NCBI RefSeq assembly: GCF_027474525.2
Contig: NZ_CP114882.2
Span: forward strand, 2,108,001 to 2,172,000
DNA length: 64,000 nt
Direction of reading: 5' to 3'
Origin: Flavobacterium lacustre
GTDB taxonomy: Bacteria > Bacteroidota > Bacteroidia > Flavobacteriales > Flavobacteriaceae
Of this stretch, positions 54,373 to 62,952 are shown piece after piece (positions within the stretch are counted from its first letter, which is position 1; each line of letters opens with the position of its first letter). Made by a program: the position numbers and the translations under genes. The notes beneath the pieces were generated by a model. That model did no database searches, was not told the DNA's origin, and saw only the letters and a list, made by a program, of their open reading frames with translations.

Positions 54373-54389
54373 AATTGTTGTGAACAATT
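54373..54389. repeat. Small palindrome upstream of the TPR-aroE operon
   Basis: AATTGTT-GTG-AACAATT, perfect 7-bp arms, 68 bp before the TPR-gene ATG. It could be an operator; no known regulator is assigned. Confidence 0.4.
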
Positions 54390-54417
54390 TAATTAACAAA
54401 AAAAGCGTTGATTTATA

Positions 54418-54545
54418 CGGATGCCATTGCCCCGATTACTTCTCTATTCTTTTGTTTTACTTGGAGTTCAGAGAACTTCATTTGAAGTGGAAATCTCACG
54501 CTTTTCGCGTGGATTGTATCGTATAGCGGGGAATAGTTCCCAATT
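54418..54545. repeat. Structured intergenic element (candidate dispersed repeat)
   Basis: This piece is clearly richer in G+C than its surroundings. Its ends carry CCCCG (54430-54434) and CGGGG (54527-54531), able to pair, and inside lies CACGC-TTTTC-GCGTG (54497-54511). It fits the type of ~120-bp intergenic repeats I know from Flavobacterium genomes. A short open frame through it is not credible as a gene. Confidence 0.55.
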
Positions 54546-54562
54546 GCGATATTTTTTAATAA

Positions 54563-55750
54563 TTAATTCTTGTTCAAAATTTCATCCATTACTTCTAGTA
54601 TGATACTGCAACCTTCTCGTATTTCTTCTTCAGAAATGGTTAGCGGTGGCGTTATTCGGATGGCGCATCCTTCAAACAGTAACCAGAATAAGATAAGTCC
54701 TTTGTCTTGACATTTGAGAATCACTTCATTAGTGATGTCTGCACTTTTTGTCATAGCGGCCAGCATTAATCCTTTTCCTCTAATTTCCTCTATCAAAGGA
54801 TGTACCAAAAGCGATCTAAATAGTTTTTCTTTTTCTATTGCTTTGGACATTAAATTCGTTTCAGTTATTTCCTGCAAAGTGGCTAAACAGGCTGACGCAA
54901 TGACAGGATGACCTCCAAAGGTGGTAATGTGTCCCAGTTTTGGATTCTCGCTTAATAAATCCATCATGGCTGAAGAGGCTGTAAAAGCACCAACCGGCAT
55001 TCCGCCACCCATACCTTTTCCCATTACGACAATGTCAGGAACGACATCGTAATTTTGAAAACCGAAAAGCTTACCGGTTCTTCCAAAACCAGGTTGAATT
55101 TCGTCGAGAATCATGAGGGCTCCAACTTCGGTACAACGTTCGCGAACTTTTTTAAGAAAATTATTCTCCGGTTGAATAAACCCGGCTCCACCTTGAATAG
55201 TTTCAAGAAGAATACCAGCGGTTTTAGTGGTGATTTTTTGTAAATCGTCTTCGTTATTAAAAGTGATAAAATCAACATCAGGAATTAAGGGACGAAATAT
55301 TTGTTTGCGTTCTTCAAATCCCATAACACTCATCGAGCCCATTGTGTTTCCGTGATACGCATTGTGACACGAAATCAATTGGCTTCTTCCGGTGGTACGT
55401 CGAGCAAGTTTTAAAGCACCTTCAATGGCTTCAGTTCCTGAATTGACTAAATAAGTTTTGTCTAACGGAGCGGGCAGGAGCGAGGCTAATAGTTTGCAGT
55501 ATTCAACAGCAGGACTTTGAGAATATTCGCCATAAACCATGACGTGTGAATATTTGTCCAACTGATCTTTGATCGCTTGATTAACTCTTGGATGTTGATG
55601 ACCAAGCGGGCATGCAGAAACTCCAGCTACAAAGTCTAAATATTTTTTGTTGTTTGTGTCGTAAATATATGAGCCTATAGCGTGAGAAACTTCCATTCCT
55701 AAAGGATATGGAGAGGTTTGTGCTTGGTATTTTATGAAATCGGTATTCAC
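54563..55750 (-). CDS. Class-III aminotransferase (acetylornithine/ornithine type)
   Basis: 395 residues, fold-type I PLP enzyme. NSGTEAIEGALKLAR, SCHNAYHGNTMGSMS, ILDEIQPGFGRTG and the PLP lysine in VVMGKGMGGGMP are all present. It transfers an amino group from an omega-amine to 2-oxoglutarate; acetylornithine, ornithine and other donors are possible. The start is a GTG at 55750; the first Met is 18 codons in and would cut conserved residues. It lies 66 bp after the OstA-like gene. Confidence 0.85.
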   Translation of the reverse strand: MNTDFIKYQAQTSPYPLGMEVSHAIGSYIYDTNNKKYLDFVAGVSACPLGHQHPRVNQAIKDQLDKYSHVMVYGEYSQSPAVEYCKLLASLLPAPLDKTYLVNSGTEAIEGALKLARRTTGRSQLISCHNAYHGNTMGSMSVMGFEERKQIFRPLIPDVDFITFNNEDDLQKITTKTAGILLETIQGGAGFIQPENNFLKKVRERCTEVGALMILDEIQPGFGRTGKLFGFQNYDVVPDIVVMGKGMGGGMPVGAFTASSAMMDLLSENPKLGHITTFGGHPVIASACLATLQEITETNLMSKAIEKEKLFRSLLVHPLIEEIRGKGLMLAAMTKSADITNEVILKCQDKGLILFWLLFEGCAIRITPPLTISEEEIREGCSIILEVMDEILNKN

Positions 55751-55816
55751 GTTTTGTTTGTTTAATCGTTTATTGGTTTAAATGCTAATTAAAACCTGTA
55801 ATCTATAACCTGAAAA

Positions 55817-57448
55817 CTACTTCTTCCCTTTTTTCTTATCGTAATTTAATGTTTCTTTTCGAATTTTCATGGGAACATTTTTCTTTGCTTCTTCTGCTTT
55901 AGTTGCTTTGGCAATCTTTTCGTTATCTACATTTTCTTCGGGAGGAAAAATATCGTCTTTAGACTTTATCCGTTCTTCTCCACGCCAGGCAAGTCCTCGT
56001 AGCTTTCGGGCATTTTCGGGTAAATCTTTTTCGGGATAAATATCACCATCAACTTGTTGAAAAAAGGTAATGGTTTCGACTGCATTTTTCTCTAAAATAA
56101 GATTGATTTTACTACTTACATTTTTGTTGATACCAATGAGTTCGTGTGCGTCATTTCGCATGTAATAAATGACTTCGGTGTTTTTTATGATGTCTACATC
56201 GTGTAGTTTTCCTTCCAGAAACTTCCCAAATAGATTTTGCCCTTTTACTTGATTATAACCTGTTCCCAAAGTATCTTTCGAGACCAGAAAAGTATTGTTG
56301 AGGACTTTGAGGGAATCCAGTTTTTGGGTCGTATTATTCCCGATAAGGTGCATAATATCCCCCGTTATTTGGTTTTCACCATTCCAAAGAATTGGGTTTC
56401 CAATTAGTTTTGTCAAAGCTATTTTTGAACTGGAATGAATCGAATCGCATTTGCCACTCATATCTGTTTTGAAAAATCGAACATTATTAAAAGCACGGAT
56501 AATTCGGTTGCCTTCTTTTCCGGTTACCATCAATTTTTTACCATGAATATAAACAGAGTCATTTTCGACAAAGTTCACTGCAACAGCTCTTTTGGTAACA
56601 AAAACGGAATCCTTTTTTTTATATAATTCGGCATAATGCCCTTTGATAATTCCACGATTGATTGAATCTGTGATTTTTACATTTCGGCTGGCAGAAGCAA
56701 ACTCCCGGTTTCGGTCATAATACAAACTGTCGCCTTTTATGATTCGGTCATCGTATTTGATATAGGATTTATTGAGAAAATGTGCCAGATTTTTTTTAGT
56801 GTCATAAAATCCTTTTTCGGTATAAATATAATTGGCTTTACTGGTTATTGTTGAAGGTCCAAAAAGATAGGAATGTCCCGAATTGCTGTAATAATCCAAA
56901 TGATTTGATTTTATCACATAAGTAGGATTGGTAATGGTAACAGCAGTCAGGAACTGGAATTTTTTTTGTGCAACATAATACCTTCCGGAGTTGCTGACTA
57001 AAGTATTCTGCAGGTTTGTGATAGTCCCTTTTGTATTATAATATACTTCTTGAGTGTTTCGGTCAAAGTTGATGGTGTCTGTTACCAAAGTCGCATCAGG
57101 CGATGTCATTACAGGATTTCCGGTAGCGAATGCTTTTTTTACATTTCCGCTATATTCAGCATATTTACTGTTCAAAAATAAAGTATCTCCTTGAACTAAT
57201 TGTACGTTTCCAAAAGCTTTAATGTAGTTTTCTTTTTGAAAATAGTACGCTTTATTACACGTCAGAACAACTCCGTCATGATTTACCCTCACGTTTCCGG
57301 TGAGCAAAAAAGCATCTGGAATTTCAACTTGATTGACATCAGCAAAATCAGAATGCTCGACAATAATTTTTTTTGGGGCTTGTGCCAAAACCAAATTGCA
57401 AAAAGAAAAAAGCAAACAGCAAGCAATGAAATATAAGGACTTCTTCAA
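55817..57448 (-). CDS. OstA/LptA-like envelope protein
   Basis: 543 residues with a signal peptide (ending NLVLAQ). The long mature part repeats the OstA fold (beta-jellyroll strands such as NVRVNHDGVVLTCNKAYYF, GDTLFLNSKYAEYSG, VKITDSINRGIIKGHYAEL). In other bacteria LptA bridges LPS across the periplasm; here the protein is longer and may do so without a separate LptA. The C-terminus is lysine rich. A perfect -7 box precedes it. Confidence 0.85.
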   Translation of the reverse strand: MKKSLYFIACCLLFSFCNLVLAQAPKKIIVEHSDFADVNQVEIPDAFLLTGNVRVNHDGVVLTCNKAYYFQKENYIKAFGNVQLVQGDTLFLNSKYAEYSGNVKKAFATGNPVMTSPDATLVTDTINFDRNTQEVYYNTKGTITNLQNTLVSNSGRYYVAQKKFQFLTAVTITNPTYVIKSNHLDYYSNSGHSYLFGPSTITSKANYIYTEKGFYDTKKNLAHFLNKSYIKYDDRIIKGDSLYYDRNREFASASRNVKITDSINRGIIKGHYAELYKKKDSVFVTKRAVAVNFVENDSVYIHGKKLMVTGKEGNRIIRAFNNVRFFKTDMSGKCDSIHSSSKIALTKLIGNPILWNGENQITGDIMHLIGNNTTQKLDSLKVLNNTFLVSKDTLGTGYNQVKGQNLFGKFLEGKLHDVDIIKNTEVIYYMRNDAHELIGINKNVSSKINLILEKNAVETITFFQQVDGDIYPEKDLPENARKLRGLAWRGEERIKSKDDIFPPEENVDNEKIAKATKAEEAKKNVPMKIRKETLNYDKKKGKK

Positions 57449-57464
57449 TGGATTTAATTTTTGT

Positions 57465-57472
57465 CAAATTTA
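57465..57472 (-). promoter_or_regulatory. Bacteroidota -7 box TAAATTTG
   Basis: Perfect box 16 bp upstream of the OstA-like ATG at 57448. Confidence 0.55.
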
Positions 57473-57721
57473 TGAAAAAGGAAACAATCCTAATCCATAT
57501 TAGGATTTATTTATAATTGTATAAAATGGGCAAAAAACGTTTGAGTTGGTCTTATAGTTGTCAACAAAAAAAGGAACTCTTTCGTTGTAGTTGCTATTTC
57601 TGAATCGTTAGTGGTTGCTGATTTCTGAGAAATATCAAAAAAAACATTAAATTTATAGATTGATGTTCAAAAAAATAGGATATCAATAAAAGAATTCAAA
57701 TTACCTTAAATAATTTTTTGT

Positions 57722-59590
57722 ATGATAAAAAAAATAACTATTGTTGCAGGAATAAGCATTATGCTTTTGGCGACAGCCTGTAAAACGAAAGATTTGAAAA
57801 TGAGTGCAGATAAGAAAGAGACCGTCTCCGATAAAAAAGTAGTTGTATACCAAGTTTTTACTCGGTTATTTGGTAATACAAATACCAATAATAAACCTTG
57901 GGGAACCATCGAAGAAAACGGTGTGGGTAAATTCAATGATTTTACAGATAAAGCGTTGCATGAGATAAAGGATTTAGGTGTTTCGCATATTTGGTACACA
58001 GGAGTTCCGCATCATGCTTTGATTCATGATTATACGGCAATAGGAATTTCAAATGATGATCCGGAAGTGGTGAAAGGTAGAGCAGGTTCGCCTTATGCTG
58101 TGAAAGATTATTATAATGTAAATCCGGATTTAGCCGTAAATCCTGTAAATCGTCTGAAGGAATTTGAAGCTTTGATAAAAAGAACGCACAAAGCAGGATT
58201 GAAATTGATTATTGATATTGTTCCAAACCATGTTGCCCGTAAATACGAAGGCAGAAATAATCCGAAAGGAGTTCGTGATTTTGGTGCAGATGATGATGTA
58301 ACGGTTGAATATAAGCGCGATAATAATTTTTATTATATTCCAAATACTCATTTTGAAGTTCCAGATACTGCTAAACCTTTAAACGGCGAAAAGAATCCGC
58401 TTGTTGACGGGAAATTTGAAGAATACCCTGCAAAATGGACGGGAAATGGTTCTCGTTTAGCCAAGCCGGATAAGAATGATTGGTATGAAACCGTGAAAGT
58501 AAATTACGGAATTCGTCCTGATGGTTCCAAAGATTTTCCTGAACTTCCTACTGGATTTGACACGAAATCATATCAAGAGCATTTTGATTTTTGGAAAGGC
58601 AAAGAAGTACCTAGTTCTTGGATTAAATTTAGAGATATTGCTTTGTATTGGACCGCTAAAGGTGTTGATGGTTTTCGTTATGATATGGCCGAAATGGTTC
58701 CTTATGAATTTTGGAGCTATATGAATTCGGCTATTAAGGTAAAAAATCCCGATGCATTTTTATTGGCAGAAGTCTATAATCCAAATGAATATAGAAATTA
58801 TATCCGTTTAGGAAAAATGGATTATTTGTATGATAAAGTAGAATTGTATGATAAATTGAAGGAAATTGTGCAGGGAAGAAGCCAAACGGATCCTATTACT
58901 ACCATACAAAATGGAATGGCAGATATTGAGCATCATATGTTACATTTCCTAGATAATCATGACGAACAACGTTTGGCAAGCCCAGAATTTGCTGGAACAC
59001 CCGAAAAAGGGAAACCATTAATGGTTGTTTCTGCAACGATTAGCAGTTCGCCTACTATGATTTATTTTGGACAGGAAGTCGGGGAGGCCGGAAATGAAAA
59101 TGGAGGTTTTGGAACACATTCCAGAACATCTATTTTTGACTATGTTGGCGTACCCAATCATCAGCGTTGGATGAATGAGGGCAAATTTGACGGAGGACAA
59201 TTATCTCAATCCGAAAAAGACTTGCGTGATTTTTACAAAAGGCTTTTAAACTTCACTTTGAATAGTACTGCCTTGATGGGACAATACCAAGAAATACACG
59301 GATTAAATCGCTACGCAACAGAGGGATATTTTCCTGAAGTGTATTCCTATGTTCGTTGGTCTGATACTGAAAAATTAATTATAATAGCTAATTTTTCATC
59401 AGAACACACCAGCCATTTTGAATTGAAAATTCCTAAAGACATAATTCAAAAATGGAATTTAAAAGACGGTAACTACACTATTACAGACCAATTATACGAA
59501 AAAAGTAGTTTGCAATTACAAGTTATCAATGGAGAAGGGAAGGTTCAAATTACAATCGCTCCATCAGAATCATTTATATATAAGTTATAA
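57722..59590 (+). CDS. GH13 alpha-amylase-family lipoprotein
   Basis: 622 residues. Lipobox TAC (C20). GH13 regions: DIVPNHV (I), GFRYDMAE with nucleophile D321 (II), LLAEVYN with acid/base E350 (III) and FLDNHDEQ with D414 (IV), followed by a C-terminal beta domain. It should hydrolyse or rearrange alpha-glucans on the cell surface or in the periplasm. It stands alone, not next to a SusC/SusD pair. I see no strong -7 box in the 273-bp gap upstream. Confidence 0.87.
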   Translation: MIKKITIVAGISIMLLATACKTKDLKMSADKKETVSDKKVVVYQVFTRLFGNTNTNNKPWGTIEENGVGKFNDFTDKALHEIKDLGVSHIWYTGVPHHALIHDYTAIGISNDDPEVVKGRAGSPYAVKDYYNVNPDLAVNPVNRLKEFEALIKRTHKAGLKLIIDIVPNHVARKYEGRNNPKGVRDFGADDDVTVEYKRDNNFYYIPNTHFEVPDTAKPLNGEKNPLVDGKFEEYPAKWTGNGSRLAKPDKNDWYETVKVNYGIRPDGSKDFPELPTGFDTKSYQEHFDFWKGKEVPSSWIKFRDIALYWTAKGVDGFRYDMAEMVPYEFWSYMNSAIKVKNPDAFLLAEVYNPNEYRNYIRLGKMDYLYDKVELYDKLKEIVQGRSQTDPITTIQNGMADIEHHMLHFLDNHDEQRLASPEFAGTPEKGKPLMVVSATISSSPTMIYFGQEVGEAGNENGGFGTHSRTSIFDYVGVPNHQRWMNEGKFDGGQLSQSEKDLRDFYKRLLNFTLNSTALMGQYQEIHGLNRYATEGYFPEVYSYVRWSDTEKLIIIANFSSEHTSHFELKIPKDIIQKWNLKDGNYTITDQLYEKSSLQLQVINGEGKVQITIAPSESFIYKL

Positions 59591-59602
59591 TTTAGAAGTA
59601 AT

Positions 59603-59643
59603 AAAAAAAGGGGAAATATGAATTCATATTTTCCCCTTTTTTT
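59603..59643. terminator. Bidirectional terminator between GH13 and SOD genes
   Basis: AAAAAAAGGGGAAA-TATGAA pairs with TTCATA-TTTTCCCCTTTTTTT, a near-perfect 20-bp stem with one bulge. It serves both convergent genes. Confidence 0.85.
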
Positions 59644-59664
59644 ATGTTGAATACTTATGAGCCT

Positions 59665-60423
59665 TTATATTTTTATAGTTGCATCGTAGTTCTCTTCTAC
59701 TTTATTCCAATTAATAACATTAAAAAAAGCATCAATATAGTTTTTTCTTTTGTATTGATAATCTAAATAATAAGCGTGTTCCCAAACGTCTAATGCTAAA
59801 ATAGGTGTTCCTTGGATAATTGCATTTCGCATTAATGGATTGTCTTGGTTTTGAGTGCTGGTAACTTGCAATTTTCCAGAACGGTCTACAACAAGCCAAG
59901 CCCAACCAGACCCAAATTGAGTTGTTGCTGCGTCTTTAAATGCGGTTACAAAATTCTCAAACGAACCAAAATCTTTAGTAATAGCATCCGATAAAGCACC
60001 TTTGGGTTGTCCCCCAGCTTTTGGACCCATGCATTTCCAGTACATGGAATGATTGTAAAATCCACCGGCATTATTTCTTATAGCATCATCATTCAAGTCT
60101 AATCGAGACAAAACTTCCTCAATGGTCAGATTCTCAAGCGGTGTTCCTGCTATAGCTTTATTTAGATTGTTGGTGTACGTTAAATAATGTTTAGAATAGT
60201 GCATTTCTAATGTCAAAGCAGATATATGTGGAGCTAAGGCATCGTATCCGTATGGTAATTTTTCTAATTGAAAGGCACCATCTTCTGCTTTTACATCATC
60301 AGGTATGCCTACAGAAATTTTTTCTTGTGCAGTAGGTAGTGGAACCTCCACAACTTCAGTATATTTTTTTTTGTTACAAGAAAGTAAAGCAGTAAATACT
60401 AGGAAGTAAATAATTTTTTTCAT
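59665..60423 (-). CDS. Lipoprotein superoxide dismutase, Mn-type
   Basis: 252 residues. Lipobox LLSC (C16), so the enzyme is on the envelope. Metal ligands: H75 (LEMHYSKH), the His of GFYNHSMYW, and the Asp and His of LDVWEHAYY. The residue pair that separates metals is Mn-like: NNAGG in place of the Fe-type Gln, and Gln in STQNQDNPL. It converts superoxide to peroxide outside the cytoplasm. It lies 7 bp after the ACBP gene at the end of the phospholipid operon. Confidence 0.88.
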   Translation of the reverse strand: MKKIIYFLVFTALLSCNKKKYTEVVEVPLPTAQEKISVGIPDDVKAEDGAFQLEKLPYGYDALAPHISALTLEMHYSKHYLTYTNNLNKAIAGTPLENLTIEEVLSRLDLNDDAIRNNAGGFYNHSMYWKCMGPKAGGQPKGALSDAITKDFGSFENFVTAFKDAATTQFGSGWAWLVVDRSGKLQVTSTQNQDNPLMRNAIIQGTPILALDVWEHAYYLDYQYKRKNYIDAFFNVINWNKVEENYDATIKI

Positions 60424-60430
60424 GGCTAGT

Positions 60431-60700
60431 CTATTTTGTCAACAAGGAATTTATGATTTCAATATACTGTTCTTTGGCTTCATCAATGGTTAAATGACTA
60501 ATCTGAATCCAGGCATTTGTTTTAAATGCATTACGTAAATCAAAATTATCAGACAGATTGTATTTAGCAGTACCAAAAGTCGCCTGTTTGTAAAAGGCAT
60601 AAAGGCGCAATTGAACATCTTGTGGTAAAGATGCCTGTGTCATCTTTGAAGCAATTTCTACAGCTTCTGTAAATTGTGTATCTAAATCTTTTTCAATCAT
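60431..60700 (-). CDS. Acyl-CoA-binding protein
   Basis: 89 residues, the full length of the four-helix ACBP family. LYAFYKQATFG is the core ligand-binding helix; FKTNAWIQ and ASLPQDVQLRL flank it. It binds medium and long acyl-CoA esters in the cytoplasm. ACBP is usual in eukaryotes and uncommon in bacteria. Its ATG overlaps the psd stop (TAATG), so it is translationally coupled to phospholipid synthesis. Confidence 0.85.
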   Translation of the reverse strand: MIEKDLDTQFTEAVEIASKMTQASLPQDVQLRLYAFYKQATFGTAKYNLSDNFDLRNAFKTNAWIQISHLTIDEAKEQYIEIINSLLTK

Positions 60701-61353
60701 TATTCTTTAATAGCAATAATAGTTTTTCCGCCAATGGCTTTTTGATTTAAAACTACATTCACGGGTGTGCCTAGTGGCAAAAATAAATCTACTCTTGAAC
60801 CAAATTTTATAAAACCGGCATCTGTACCTTGTATCACTTGCATTCCTTCTTCTGCATAATTTACAATACGTCTTGCCAAAGCTCCTGCGATTTGTCGGTA
60901 TAAAACAGCTCCAAATGTTTTGTTTTCTATGACAACTGTAGTTCTTTCGTTTTCTTCGCTCGCTTTTGGATGCCAAGCTACCAAAAATTTACCGGGATGG
61001 TATTTGCTGAATTTCACCAATCCACTAAGAGCATAACGGGTTACATGTACATTTATTGGAGACATAAAAATAGAAATCTGCAATCTTTTGTCTTTGAAAT
61101 ATTCTCCTTCATATACTTCTTCAATCACAACCACTTTGCCATCAACAGGGGCAAGAATATGATTGTCATTAAGAACGAAAGTCCGTTGCGGATTTCTGAA
61201 AAATTGCAAAATAATAATCAATAGCAATAATGTTATTATTTGGATTCCTTTTTTTATCCAATCGGTATCAATAAAAGCATCTGCTAATAGTAGTACTATA
61301 GCGGTAAACAATGTACCGAATAAAATGCTTTGGGTTCCTTCTTTATGAAACAT
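60700..61353 (-). CDS. psd: Phosphatidylserine decarboxylase proenzyme
   Basis: 217 residues, short bacterial form with two N-terminal membrane helices. FFRNPQR, the substrate-binding region SIFMSPINVHVTR and the self-cleavage site KFGSRVD (G185-S186), where Ser becomes the pyruvoyl group. It makes phosphatidylethanolamine. Overlaps the cdsA end by 11 bp and the ACBP start by 1 bp. Confidence 0.92.
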   Translation of the reverse strand: MFHKEGTQSILFGTLFTAIVLLLADAFIDTDWIKKGIQIITLLLLIIILQFFRNPQRTFVLNDNHILAPVDGKVVVIEEVYEGEYFKDKRLQISIFMSPINVHVTRYALSGLVKFSKYHPGKFLVAWHPKASEENERTTVVIENKTFGAVLYRQIAGALARRIVNYAEEGMQVIQGTDAGFIKFGSRVDLFLPLGTPVNVVLNQKAIGGKTIIAIKE

Positions 61354-62233
61354 AGTTTAAAATTTGATAAAATAAATATACAATTGGTGCTACAAATATA
61401 ACACTATCCAGTCGATCTAGAATGCCTCCGTGTCCAGGCATGATTTTTCCGCTGTCTTTTATGCCAGCAATACGTTTAAATTTGGATTCAATTAAATCAC
61501 CTATGGTGCCAAAAACTCCAACAATTAATGCAATTGTAGTCCAGATTAATATTGATTTTTCGCTAAAACTTGGACTTGCTTTAATGTATAATTTTGAAAT
61601 TAAATAGCCAGTAAAAATAGCAAAAACTACTCCGCCAATAAAACCTTCAATGGTTTTTTTAGGAGAAATTCGTTCTAATAATTTATGTTTTCCAATAGAT
61701 TTGCCTACCAGATAAGCAAAGGTGTCATTAGTCCAAATCAAAATGAATAGTCCGATAATTATTTTAGGATTATAGTCTTTAATTCCAAATGAAATTTTAA
61801 CGATAAAAATAAAAGGTAATAAGATGTAGCCTAATAAGTACAGGTATTTTGATGGTGTGGATATCGATTGGACTCTGTCATCAAATAGAAAAAAAATACA
61901 TTTTACAGATACTATTAAGGTTGTAATTAATAGTATTGTGTTGACCAGATTGATGTCTATAGTCAATGTGATATTTTTATTTTGAATGCTGTTAATGTAG
62001 TTTTCAGTCTCAATTTTATAAAAACTTATCAGAGAAATAGTTGTATAAAAAAGAGAAACAAATAAAATCGGGAAAATTTTATTCAGCTGAACCAGATTAC
62101 AAAATTCGTACGTTGCAATAATTAGAAAAACTCCGAACAGAATAATAAAACTTTCAGTTGAAAATTGGATAGAAGTTAACAACAACGCAATATAGACGGC
62201 GCCTGAAATTCCTCTTTTGAGTGTTTCATTCAT
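61343..62233 (-). CDS. cdsA: Phosphatidate cytidylyltransferase
   Basis: 296 residues, about eight membrane helices. The C-terminal signature IAGIKDSGKIMPGHGGILDRLDS is intact (broken here only for length: IAGIKDSGKIMPGHGG then ILDRLDS). It makes CDP-diacylglycerol, the precursor used by phosphatidylserine and CDP-alcohol enzymes. It lies 1 bp after the LUD gene and overlaps psd. Confidence 0.92.
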   Translation of the reverse strand: MNETLKRGISGAVYIALLLTSIQFSTESFIILFGVFLIIATYEFCNLVQLNKIFPILFVSLFYTTISLISFYKIETENYINSIQNKNITLTIDINLVNTILLITTLIVSVKCIFFLFDDRVQSISTPSKYLYLLGYILLPFIFIVKISFGIKDYNPKIIIGLFILIWTNDTFAYLVGKSIGKHKLLERISPKKTIEGFIGGVVFAIFTGYLISKLYIKASPSFSEKSILIWTTIALIVGVFGTIGDLIESKFKRIAGIKDSGKIMPGHGGILDRLDSVIFVAPIVYLFYQILNYVS

Positions 62234-62234
62234 C

Positions 62235-62837
62235 TTAAAGATCCTCTAGAAGCAATAAATATAGATTTTTTGCAGAACTTCCGTATTGCGTAAAGTCTTC
62301 TTCTTTTGCTTTTTCGAAATATTTTATGGTAGTAATATTAGTAGGGTAATCTCTTTCGTATTTCTTTTTTATAGCACTAAGCCCATCACTTTTCGCAGCA
62401 AGAATTTGACTTGTATTTGCTAGAATGATGATATTGGTAGGTAATTCGTTAGGTTTGTTTTGTTTAATTTGTTTTGAAGAAAATAAAATGGCACCTTCTT
62501 CAGCGATTAAATTTTCGCAACTGGCAAGAAGAAATTTAGGGTTTGCCGGTTTAATATAAGTAAGTTTGTTTTCATCTAGCATTTGAAAAAGTGAAGTTTC
62601 ATAACATAAGACTTCGCTTTCAAACCAATCATTTTCTTCTAAGATGTTTTCAAATTGTTCTTTTACTTCATCAGTATTTTCGCAGTATAAAAATTTACCT
62701 CCATTTTTCTTAAAATTATAGATGAATTGTTCATCTATAGACATATTAGCGTCAGGAAACGATTTGCTGTATTCTCTTTCTTTTTCTTCTTCTGAAGCGG
62801 GATTACTTGAACCAAAAAATTTTCTAAAAAGACTCAT
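62235..62837 (-). CDS. LUD-domain protein (LutC-like)
   Basis: 200 residues. The mid and C-terminal part follows the LUD/LutC fold (LLASCENLIAEEGAILFSSKQ, IIILANTSQILAAKSDGLSA). In Bacillus LutC works with LutA/LutB in lactate oxidation; no LutA or LutB is seen here. Its place as first gene of the cdsA-psd operon is common in flavobacteria, so a lipid-linked or stress role is possible. Confidence 0.78.
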   Translation of the reverse strand: MSLFRKFFGSSNPASEEEKEREYSKSFPDANMSIDEQFIYNFKKNGGKFLYCENTDEVKEQFENILEENDWFESEVLCYETSLFQMLDENKLTYIKPANPKFLLASCENLIAEEGAILFSSKQIKQNKPNELPTNIIILANTSQILAAKSDGLSAIKKKYERDYPTNITTIKYFEKAKEEDFTQYGSSAKNLYLLLLEDL

Positions 62838-62875
62838 ATGCTAATAAACTACTTAATTTGTTATTTGAAAACGTT

Positions 62876-62883
62876 CAAAGATA
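62876..62883 (-). promoter_or_regulatory. -7 box TATCTTTG of the LUD-cdsA-psd-ACBP-SOD operon
   Basis: Perfect box 38 bp upstream of ATG 62837, immediately after the T run of the ftsH terminator. Confidence 0.6.
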
Positions 62884-62924
62884 AAAAAATCTTAATTCAA
62901 AAGTAGTTTTTGAATTAAGATTTT
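62883..62924 (-). terminator. ftsH terminator
   Basis: 17-bp perfect stem (62886-62902 with 62908-62924, AAAATCTTAATTCAAAA and complement), then TTTTTTT on the minus strand. Confidence 0.85.
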
Positions 62925-62952
62925 AAAAATAATTAAATTATGTAGGCTTATT

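Noticed and set aside
54421..54603. A 60-codon plus-strand open frame starting MPLPRLLLYSF
   Set aside because: It runs through the structured intergenic element and into the 3' end of the aminotransferase gene on the other strand; composition and context are not those of a gene.
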